From: an uncultured Bacteroidia bacterium
Lineage (GTDB): Bacteria > Bacteroidota > Bacteroidia > Bacteroidales > UBA932
Direction: 5' to 3'
Assembly (NCBI GenBank): GCA_902796455.1
Contig: CADBPH010000188.1
Coordinates: 1 to 12,005 of the forward strand
Length of the DNA: 12,005 nucleotides
The translations under genes were made by a program, and so were the position numbers. A model generated the notes under the pieces. It did not search any database. It was not told the DNA's origin and saw nothing but the letters and a program-made list of their open reading frames with translations. This document shows positions 6,527 through 12,005 of the stretch, piece by piece; position 1 is the first letter of the stretch; each line of letters begins with the position of its first letter.

Positions 6527-7861
6527 ATGAAACGATTCTTCAGTATCTTGACCCTGATGAGTATCTGTATGATCGGCAGTGCACAGATTGACGTGCATTG
6601 CCACATGATTCCGGATTCCTACCTGGAGGCCGTCAAAGCCCACGGGATGGAGATGGATGAGGGTTTCCCGATCCCCTCCTGGAATGCCGGCATGCATCTG
6701 GAATTCATGGATGCAGCCGGCATCCGGACCTCCGTGCTGACGATGCCGGCTCCCCAGCCCTACTTCGGCGACGGGGCCGAATCCGCCCGCATCTGCCGGA
6801 AGTTCAATGAAGAAGCCGCCGCACTGAAAGCACTCCATCCGGGCCGGTTCCGGTTCTGTGCCACCCTTCCGCTGCCGGATGTGGACCGCGCCCTGGAGGA
6901 AGCAAAATATGCCCTCGATGTGCTGGGGGCCGATGGCGTCAAGTTGGCGACCAACAGCTATGGACAGTATCTGGGAGACCCGGAGCTGGAGCCGCTGATG
7001 GCCTATCTCAACGAGAAGAAAACCGTCGTCATCACCCATCCGCACAAGCCTTCCGCCGTCAACGACACGCTGATTGCAGCCGTGCCGCTGGCCTCTTATG
7101 AGTATTTGGCGGAGACAACCCGGGCGATCCTCAACATGGTTGCGCATGACGTCCTCGTCCGCTACCCGGACCTGAAAGTGGTCGTCCCCCACTGCGGGTC
7201 GTTCCTGCCCGGGGCCCTGCCCCGCTTCAAAGGCTTGCTGCCGGTCATGGTCGCCAAAGGCTACATGAAGCCGGTCGATGTGGACGCCAATCTCTCCCGC
7301 CTGTACTTCGACCTGGCCGGCGCGGCGACAGAGGAAGCCATCGAGTCGCTTCTCGGCATTACCGAGCCGTCGCACATGCTCTATGGCTCGGACTATCCGT
7401 ACGTAGCGCCCGCGGCGCTGATCGTCGCGAAGAAGTCATTGGAAGCGCGGCTGGCCGGTCACGGCCTGGACCCGCAGGACGTTCTATCCCGCAATGCCGC
7501 CCGCCTGTTCGGGGCCGACATCCCGGTGCGGGAATACGGCAAACGGATCGTCCGCCTCGCCGAGATCGAAGTGCATGCCGGAATGCTGGATGACTACCTG
7601 TCCCGCGCCCAAGAAGTCGGGACGGTATCCATGACCGTCGAGCCCGGCGTCATCGGTCTTTTCTCCATGCAGGACAAGTCCGATCCCTGCAAGGTCTACA
7701 TCCTGGAAGTCTATGCCGACCAGGCGGCCTACCAGGCCCACCTGCAGACAGCCCATTTCAAGAAATACAAGGAAGGGACGGCCCACATGGTCAAGTCTCT
7801 CAAACTTATCGATACCCATCCGTTAGTTACTGCAACCCTGAACAAATCCGCCATACGATGA
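6527..7861 (+). CDS. Exported ACMSD-type amidohydrolase with C-terminal ABM domain
   Basis: A 444-residue fusion. Residues 1-19/20 form a Sec-type signal peptide (MKRFFSILTLMSICMIGSAQ). Residues about 20-335 are a metal-dependent amidohydrolase of the ACMSD family (Amidohydro_2), which decarboxylates or hydrolyses aromatic-type acids. The metal and catalytic residues are in place: H24-x-H26 (DVHCH), H171 (THPHKP), H222 (VPHCG) and D289 (YGSDYP), the same order as the His, His, His, His, Asp set of ACMSD. Residues about 343-437 (LAEIEVHAGMLDDYLSRAQEVG to AHMVKSLKLIDTHPL) form a ferredoxin-like ABM domain, as in YgiN-type quinol monooxygenases. Having both on one exported chain is unusual. The start at 6527 gives the signal peptide directly; the frame is open further upstream (to 6470) only within the preceding gene. 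Its stop overlaps the next start (ATGA). The reaction is inferred from family only. Confidence 0.85.
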   Translation: MKRFFSILTLMSICMIGSAQIDVHCHMIPDSYLEAVKAHGMEMDEGFPIPSWNAGMHLEFMDAAGIRTSVLTMPAPQPYFGDGAESARICRKFNEEAAALKALHPGRFRFCATLPLPDVDRALEEAKYALDVLGADGVKLATNSYGQYLGDPELEPLMAYLNEKKTVVITHPHKPSAVNDTLIAAVPLASYEYLAETTRAILNMVAHDVLVRYPDLKVVVPHCGSFLPGALPRFKGLLPVMVAKGYMKPVDVDANLSRLYFDLAGAATEEAIESLLGITEPSHMLYGSDYPYVAPAALIVAKKSLEARLAGHGLDPQDVLSRNAARLFGADIPVREYGKRIVRLAEIEVHAGMLDDYLSRAQEVGTVSMTVEPGVIGLFSMQDKSDPCKVYILEVYADQAAYQAHLQTAHFKKYKEGTAHMVKSLKLIDTHPLVTATLNKSAIR

Positions 7862-8943
7862 AAAGATTGTTTCTCCTTGCACCACTTTTCTCCTGTATCA
7901 TCATGAACGCCCAGAATATGGAAAATGTACTTACCCCCCGTCGGCAGGGTCTTGCCGTCATCGCCGCGCTGGAGGCCAAAGGCGACCAGGACGGACTGCA
8001 AACGGCGCTGGCCGGAGCGCTTGACAATGGACTGACTGTCAGTGAAGCGAAGGAAGCCCTTTCGCAACTGTATGCCTATACCGGTTTCCCCCGCTCGCTG
8101 AATGCACTGGGAACGCTTCAAAAGGTCCTGGACCAGCGGAAAAAGGCAGGCATCCAGGACAATCCCGGCAAAGAGGCCGATCCGCTTCCAGCGGATTACG
8201 ATGCCCGGAAACAGGGCACGGCCATCCAGACGCAACTGACCGGCAAACCGTTCAACTACACGTTCGCCCCGGCCACGGACTATTACCTCAAGGCCCATCT
8301 TTTCGGCGACATCTTCGCCCGCAATAACCTCAGCCATGCTGACCGTGAGATTGTTACGGTCAGTGCCATCGCGGCGCTCCCGGGCTGCGAGCCGCAACTT
8401 ACGGCCCACGTGTCCGGCGCACGGAACATGGGTGTGACGGATGCCGAGCTGCGCGCCCTCCCGGCATTGCTGGAAGGAAAGGTCGGACTGGCTGAAGCGG
8501 AGCGGCTGCGCGGGGCACTGAAGACTGTCCTGGGAGATGCGCATACGCCGGTGCAGACCGTAGATTTCTCCGTCTGGCCCAAAGGACAGCCGAATACGGC
8601 TTATGCACAATACTTTACGGGCAACAGCTACCTGGCGCCGATGGAGGGAGGCGTGGCCAATGTCACCTTTGAGCCCGGCTGCCGCAACAACTGGCATATC
8701 CACCACAAGCAGGTGCAGGTGCTCATCTGCGTGGCCGGCCGCGGCTGGTACCAGGAATGGGGAAAACCCGCGGTACAGCTGCTCCCGGGGACGATCATCG
8801 AGATTCCCGAAGGGGTCAAGCACTGGCATGGAGCCGCCGCCGACAGCTGGATGCAGCACCTGACGTTCCACAAAGACGTCCAGGATGGCGCTTCCAATGA
8901 ATGGCTGGAACCCGTCTCCGACCGGCAATACAACGAAAGATAA
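7858..8943 (+). CDS. Exported double carboxymuconolactone decarboxylase-like protein with C-terminal cupin
   Basis: A 361-residue protein. Residues 1-18/19 form a signal peptide (MKRLFLLAPLFSCIIMNAQ). Two CMD-like helical domains follow: about 28-95 (RRQGLAVIAALEAKG to FPRSLNALGTLQKVL) and about 135-220 (LKAHLFGDIFARNNLSHADREIVTVSAIAALPGCEPQLTAH region, with C177, E178 and H184). A cupin spans about 255-340, with metal-site histidines H280 and H282 (WHIHHKQ) and H322/H324 (KHWHG); the position usually held by Glu appears to be Gln. CMD proteins act in aromatic-ring breakdown or as AhpD-like redox proteins, and CMD-cupin fusions are known in bacteria. The gene overlaps the amidohydrolase stop by four bases (ATGA), so translation is probably coupled. 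No CxxC pair of the AhpD type is seen. Exact chemistry is unknown. Confidence 0.87.
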   Translation: MKRLFLLAPLFSCIIMNAQNMENVLTPRRQGLAVIAALEAKGDQDGLQTALAGALDNGLTVSEAKEALSQLYAYTGFPRSLNALGTLQKVLDQRKKAGIQDNPGKEADPLPADYDARKQGTAIQTQLTGKPFNYTFAPATDYYLKAHLFGDIFARNNLSHADREIVTVSAIAALPGCEPQLTAHVSGARNMGVTDAELRALPALLEGKVGLAEAERLRGALKTVLGDAHTPVQTVDFSVWPKGQPNTAYAQYFTGNSYLAPMEGGVANVTFEPGCRNNWHIHHKQVQVLICVAGRGWYQEWGKPAVQLLPGTIIEIPEGVKHWHGAAADSWMQHLTFHKDVQDGASNEWLEPVSDRQYNER

Positions 8944-8949
8944 TCTCCG

Positions 8950-8963
8950 GCGTTCCAGAACGC
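8950..8963. repeat. Small hairpin GCGTTC-CA-GAACGC in the convergent gap
   Basis: A perfect short inverted repeat seven bases after the stop of the CMD-cupin gene, in the 88-base gap between convergent operons. It has no U-run on either side, so terminator function is doubtful. Confidence 0.3.
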
Positions 8964-9031
8964 TGACCATACGGAAAGAGGGCTGGCTCCCCCCGCACCT
9001 GCCGCTTCTCAAACAACCAAGAAGAACAGGA

Positions 9032-10456
9032 TCAATACCAATCGTGTTTTTCGTGCCGGTCCAGCGCAGCAATCCGCGCCATCTCCCCGTCAGAGAGTTT
9101 GAAATCGAAAATATCGTGATTCTCAGCGATGTGGGCAGGATTTGACGATCCGGGAATCGCCACGACATTTCGCTGCCAATGCCAGCGCAGGATCACCTGC
9201 ACAATGGATTTGCCATGCGCCTTCGCAATATCCGCGAGAACCGGATCCTTCAGCAACTCGCCCTGATGTCCACGTCCTCCGAGCGGATACCAGGCCTGCA
9301 CCACAATCCCCTGCTTGTGGATAAAGTCCACCACCGCCGTATCCTGGTAATACGGATGGATTTCATTCTGCACCAGCACAGGCTTCACACGGACCTGCGG
9401 CAGGAACTCCGACAATTCCTTGACATAGAAACAAGAGATACCCAGCGACTTGATCTTTCCTGCCGCCTGGTATTTCTCCATGGCCTTGTACGCCTTCACA
9501 TCATTCTCGCCGGGATGGTGCAGCAGCATGATGTCAATGTAACCGATATCCAGTTTGGCGAGCGCCTGCTCGATGGCCGCTTCGGGATTCCGGTACTGAG
9601 ACCCGGGATAAATCTTCGTGATGACCGTAATGTCTTCCCGCTTGCAAATCCCCTCGGCGACAGCCTGGCGGACCGCCTGCCCGACCTCCTCCTCATTGCC
9701 ATACATGTAGGCGGTATCGATGAGCCGGACCCCGCTTTTCAGCGCAGAATAAACTGAGTTGACGCAAGTTGCGCCATGCAGCGAATACGTGCCGATCCCG
9801 GCGCCGGGAAGAAGGATCCCATTGTTCATGACAACTGTCGGTGCTAATTTCGTCGACGGGTCCTGCGATTCGGAGGTCCCTTGCTGGGACGCTGTCCCGC
9901 CGGGAAGGGAAAGGGTCACTTGGATATCGCCGCCCCCGGCATTCAGGAAAGATTTCAGCGCATCCAGCGACGTGTACTGCATCTTCCCCAGCCGGGTATA
10001 ACGCCAGGAATTGCTCCCGTAGAAGAGCACGACCTGATTCCCGCTGTACAGGATCACATCCCCCGGCTCCGTCGTCATCTGTGAATCACTTGCCGGCAGC
10101 GTCCGCCCCAGCGCGCCCACCTTCTCGAATCCGCCATAATCGCTGGCCGTATAGGTAATGGGCGCCTCCCGGAGGGCTGCAACCAGCGCCTTTGTCGCAG
10201 CATTGCCTGCAAGGGTTACGGGCATCGTTTTCCCGGAAACCGTCAAAATGATCTGATCCGGCATCGTCTCTTCTGCTTTCTGGGATTCACCGTTCTCCGG
10301 CTCCCCTGTATTTCCTTCCTCCTTTGTCTGTTCCTGCCGCGGATCGCCGCCCTGCGCGGGCAATTCGGTCGATTCCGGCGTTTTCGAACACGAAAGCAAG
10401 ACCAGGAGCAGCAGTCCCGCTCCCAGCCCGGCAAACAGATTGAGGATCGTTCTCAT
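9032..10456 (-). CDS. Lipoprotein fusing a cyclophilin-like domain to an aldo/keto reductase
   Basis: A 474-residue, three-part protein. Residues 1-22 form a lipoprotein signal with lipobox VLLS-C (C23). Residues 24-65 are a low-complexity linker rich in Glu, Gln and Pro. Residues about 67-185 are a cyclophilin-like domain (IILTVSGKTMPVTL, YGGFEKVGALGRTLP, PGDVILYSGNQVVLFYGSNSW), resembling the Cyclophil_like2 family. After a Ser/Gln linker, residues about 203-474 form an aldo/keto reductase with an intact tetrad: D247, Y252, K281 and H313 (LLHHP). The cofactor loop reads IPGSSNPAHIAEN (G436, H442), where NADPH-binding relatives often have Lys and Arg (IPKSxxPxRIxEN), so NADPH preference may be reduced. 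A lipid-anchored reductase outside the cytoplasm raises the question of its electron source. The ATG is one base after the hydrolase stop, so the genes form an operon. Confidence 0.88.
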   Translation of the reverse strand: MRTILNLFAGLGAGLLLLVLLSCSKTPESTELPAQGGDPRQEQTKEEGNTGEPENGESQKAEETMPDQIILTVSGKTMPVTLAGNAATKALVAALREAPITYTASDYGGFEKVGALGRTLPASDSQMTTEPGDVILYSGNQVVLFYGSNSWRYTRLGKMQYTSLDALKSFLNAGGGDIQVTLSLPGGTASQQGTSESQDPSTKLAPTVVMNNGILLPGAGIGTYSLHGATCVNSVYSALKSGVRLIDTAYMYGNEEEVGQAVRQAVAEGICKREDITVITKIYPGSQYRNPEAAIEQALAKLDIGYIDIMLLHHPGENDVKAYKAMEKYQAAGKIKSLGISCFYVKELSEFLPQVRVKPVLVQNEIHPYYQDTAVVDFIHKQGIVVQAWYPLGGRGHQGELLKDPVLADIAKAHGKSIVQVILRWHWQRNVVAIPGSSNPAHIAENHDIFDFKLSDGEMARIAALDRHEKHDWY

Positions 10457-10457
10457 C

Positions 10458-11531
10458 TTATTTCAGATTCTCTTTGAAGAAAGACTCCATCTTGTCGTAA
10501 GGAATGACACCGGCCACGTCGTCATACAAGTCCACATGGGACGCACCGGGGATGATCAGGAGTTCCTTGTTCCCCGCCCGGGCGTTTACTCCTTCCGCCG
10601 GAATGCCGGTCATCCGCTCGAAAGCATACTCGCTGAAATAACGGCTATGCGCCTTCTCGCCATGGATCAGCAGCACCGGATTCTCAATCTCCTGCGCCCA
10701 GCAAAGGAGCGGCTGGTTCAGGAAACTCTGGCAGCCGATGACATTCCACCCGTCATTGGAATTGCCGCTGCGCGCGTGGTAACCGCGGGGCGTCTTGTAA
10801 TATGCATAATAGTCCTTGACGAACCAGGGAGCATCCTCCGGAAGCGGGTCCACCACTCCGCCGGCACGCTGATAGGTGCCGTTGCGGTAATCCTCCGTGC
10901 GCTGGGCCGCGAGCGCCTTGCGTTTTTCCATCCGCTGGGCAGGCGTATCCTCGCTGGCGAAATACCCTTCCACATTGACCTTGCTCATATCGTACATCGT
11001 GGAAGCGACTGTCGCCTTGATGCGCGGATCGAGTGCCGCTGCATTCACGGCCATGCCGCCGAAACCGCAGATGCCGATGATGCCGATACGCGAGGGATCC
11101 ACCCGGTCGCAAGTGGAAAGGAAATCCACCGCCGCAAGGAAATCCTCCGTGTTGATATCCGGGGATGCCATCCTGCGGGGTTCGCCGCCGGACTCACCGG
11201 TAAAGGAAGGGTCGAAAGCGACCGTCAGGAAGCCGCGCTCGGCCATATGCTGGGCATACAGGCCGCTGCTCTGCTCCTTAACCGCACCGAAAGGACCGCT
11301 CACCGCGATGGCGGGAAGTTTCCCTTCTGCATCCTTCGGGACATACATGTCCGCCGCCAGTTCAATGCCATAGCGGTTGTGGAAGGTAACTTTGCAATGA
11401 TTGACGCGTTCGGACTTCGGGAACGTCTTGTCCCACTCCTGGGTAAGGTTCAGTGTGCTCATATCTTTCGGTTTTGTATTGCAGCTAAGTAGCATCAGGG
11501 CGGCAAGGGCTGCAGGGATGAATGGTTTCAT
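10458..11531 (-). CDS. Lipoprotein alpha/beta-hydrolase with Cys nucleophile (YcjY/dienelactone hydrolase-like)
   Basis: A 357-residue protein. The signal peptide ends LMLLS-C (C17), so it is probably a lipoprotein. The alpha/beta-hydrolase fold is shown by LPAIAVSGPFGAVKEQ, the nucleophile elbow GICGFGG (Cys155 in the Ser position), LLIHGEKAHSRYFSE (E292 near the expected acid) and the catalytic His in IPGASHVDLYD (H332). Cys nucleophiles also occur in dienelactone hydrolases, but this subgroup is a common Bacteroidota family of unknown substrate. ATG 11531 is used; the frame opens at a TTG (11537), but the two extra codons add nothing. It is the first gene of an operon with the cyclophilin-like/aldo-keto reductase lipoprotein and is divergent from the AraC-type regulator. 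The -7 box lies 15-22 bases upstream. A cytoplasmic location cannot be formally excluded, but the lipobox is clear. Confidence 0.88.
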   Translation of the reverse strand: MKPFIPAALAALMLLSCNTKPKDMSTLNLTQEWDKTFPKSERVNHCKVTFHNRYGIELAADMYVPKDAEGKLPAIAVSGPFGAVKEQSSGLYAQHMAERGFLTVAFDPSFTGESGGEPRRMASPDINTEDFLAAVDFLSTCDRVDPSRIGIIGICGFGGMAVNAAALDPRIKATVASTMYDMSKVNVEGYFASEDTPAQRMEKRKALAAQRTEDYRNGTYQRAGGVVDPLPEDAPWFVKDYYAYYKTPRGYHARSGNSNDGWNVIGCQSFLNQPLLCWAQEIENPVLLIHGEKAHSRYFSEYAFERMTGIPAEGVNARAGNKELLIIPGASHVDLYDDVAGVIPYDKMESFFKENLK

Positions 11532-11545
11532 ACGCAAGGTTTTTG

Positions 11546-11553
11546 CAAAAGTA
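11546..11553 (-). promoter_or_regulatory. -7 box of the hydrolase-reductase operon
   Basis: TACTTTTG on the minus strand matches TAnnTTTG. No -33 box is found 19-21 bases upstream, as expected for a promoter that needs an activator. The GATATTGG/CCAATATC inverted repeat is centred about 43 bases upstream of this box. Confidence 0.45.
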
Positions 11554-11579
11554 TGGGGTTTCCGGCAATTTCCTTAACA

Positions 11580-11606
11580 GATATTGGCCAGATAATAACC
11601 AATATC
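11580..11606. promoter_or_regulatory. Candidate operator: GATATTGG-N11-CCAATATC
   Basis: A perfect eight-base inverted repeat with an 11-base spacer, placed midway in the 121-base region between the AraC-type regulator gene and the hydrolase operon. Half-site centres are 19 bases apart, about two helical turns. A third CCAATAT lies at 11639-11645 in the regulator's leader, 40 bases after the plus-strand copy. Both flanking promoters have -7 boxes without -33 boxes. This suits control of both units by one regulator, most simply the AraC protein encoded next door; that link is an inference. Confidence 0.5.
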
Positions 11607-11618
11607 GCAGATTTTTAC

Positions 11619-11626
11619 TATATTTG
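11619..11626 (+). promoter_or_regulatory. -7 box of the AraC-family regulator gene
   Basis: TATATTTG matches TAnnTTTG. The expected -33 position (about 11595-11598) holds no TTTG and lies in the spacer of the inverted repeat at 11580-11606. Transcription would begin near 11632, leaving a leader of about 20 bases before ATG 11653. Confidence 0.45.
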
Positions 11627-11652
11627 ACCGTTTCTTTGCCAATATTTTCCTC

Positions 11653-12005
11653 ATGAAACAAATCCTGCATATATCCAACCCGAATGTATACGCCTCCTTT
11701 GTCCATGCCCGGGTCCTGCATCCGCTGGTGAGCATCATCCATTACGACGAAGTCTCCCCCGTCCACACCAGCTTGAACAATTACGGCGTGTATGCCCTGT
11801 TCATGCAGCCGGAATTCCCCAAGCAACTCACCTACGGGATGAAGATGTTCGATGCCTCCGACGGATCCATCCTGGCCATCGCCCCCGGCCAGATCGGCGG
11901 GAAAGAAGACAACGGGGAACTGATTCCCGTCCGCGGATGGGTGCTGATGTGGTCTCCGGAACTGTTCCGCGGAACCGACTGGGAAAAGCGGATACAGGCA
12001 TACCG
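11653..12005 (+). CDS. AraC-family transcriptional regulator, N-terminal part (runs off window)
   Basis: Partial gene; 117 codons are visible from ATG 11653. The sequence MKQILHISNPNVYASFV, then LHPLVSIIHYDEV, NNYGVYALFMQPEF, LTYGMKMFDASDGSILAIAPGQIGG and GWVLMWSPELFRGT is the cupin-like sensor domain typical of a large Bacteroidota group of AraC-family regulators. Their C-terminal double helix-turn-helix would lie beyond base 12005 and is not seen. Its position, divergent from the hydrolase/reductase operon with an inverted repeat between them, fits a local regulator that also controls itself, much as the AraC-type YqhC of E. coli is encoded beside yqhD-dkgA. The ligand is unknown. The assignment rests on the N-terminal domain only. 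Confidence 0.82.
   Translation, partial: MKQILHISNPNVYASFVHARVLHPLVSIIHYDEVSPVHTSLNNYGVYALFMQPEFPKQLTYGMKMFDASDGSILAIAPGQIGGKEDNGELIPVRGWVLMWSPELFRGTDWEKRIQAY

Noticed and set aside
8944..9031. A rho-independent terminator between the convergent operons
   Set aside because: Only a 14-base hairpin (8950-8963) is present and neither strand has the following U-run.
7729..9168. A 479-codon minus-strand frame across the CMD-cupin gene
   Set aside because: It runs antisense through a well-supported gene and into the end of the neighbouring convergent gene; no family features.
11485..11826. Minus-strand 113-codon frame spanning the divergent control region
   Set aside because: It covers the promoters and the start of the AraC gene in antisense and has no coding features.

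Overview
The window is a GC-rich chromosomal stretch that fits an uncultured or less-studied member of the Bacteroidales (phylum Bacteroidota). Three things point there: several promoters match the Bacteroidota consensus (-7 box TAnnTTTG, with a -33 TTTG/TTG 19-20 bases upstream in the best cases); start codons have little or no Shine-Dalgarno sequence; and the proteins resemble Bacteroidales families (AlkZ-related protein, GICGFGG alpha/beta-hydrolase lipoprotein, HEIMN-type kinase paired with an NtrC-type regulator). The genus cannot be fixed from the sequence alone. No tRNA, rRNA, CRISPR array, IS element or phage gene was found, and there is no gene-free stretch over 300 bases.

Layout. 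(1) Bases 1-2316, minus strand: a two-component operon, an NtrC-family response regulator followed six bases later by a short membrane histidine kinase whose 3' end leaves the window. (2) 2332-3000, minus: an AlkZ-related winged-helix protein. It is divergent from (3) 3184-5316, plus: a 710-residue lipoprotein that looks like a TIM-barrel glycoside hydrolase. (4) 5322-5552, minus: a broken remnant of an AraC-family regulator keeping only the second DNA-binding half. (5) 5584-8943, plus: a tight three-gene operon encoding a soluble aldo/keto reductase, an exported ACMSD-type amidohydrolase fused to an ABM domain, and an exported double-CMD plus cupin protein. (6) 9032-11531, minus, convergent with (5): a two-gene operon encoding a lipoprotein alpha/beta-hydrolase with a Cys nucleophile, then a lipoprotein fusing a cyclophilin-like domain to an aldo/keto reductase. 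(7) 11653 to the end, plus: the N-terminal part of an AraC-family regulator, divergent from (6).

The most interesting part is 5584-12005. Five genes in two convergent operons encode redox and ring-chemistry enzymes, four of them with export signals, next to an AraC-type regulator. The divergent control region holds a perfect inverted repeat (GATATTGG-N11-CCAATATC) and a third half-site, and both flanking promoters have good -7 boxes but no recognisable -33 box. The arrangement recalls the E. coli yqhC / yqhD-dkgA aldehyde-response locus, but with largely envelope-located enzymes and two unusual domain fusions. A working hypothesis is an AraC-controlled module that modifies or detoxifies small carbonyl, quinone or aromatic acid compounds; substrates cannot be read from the sequence.
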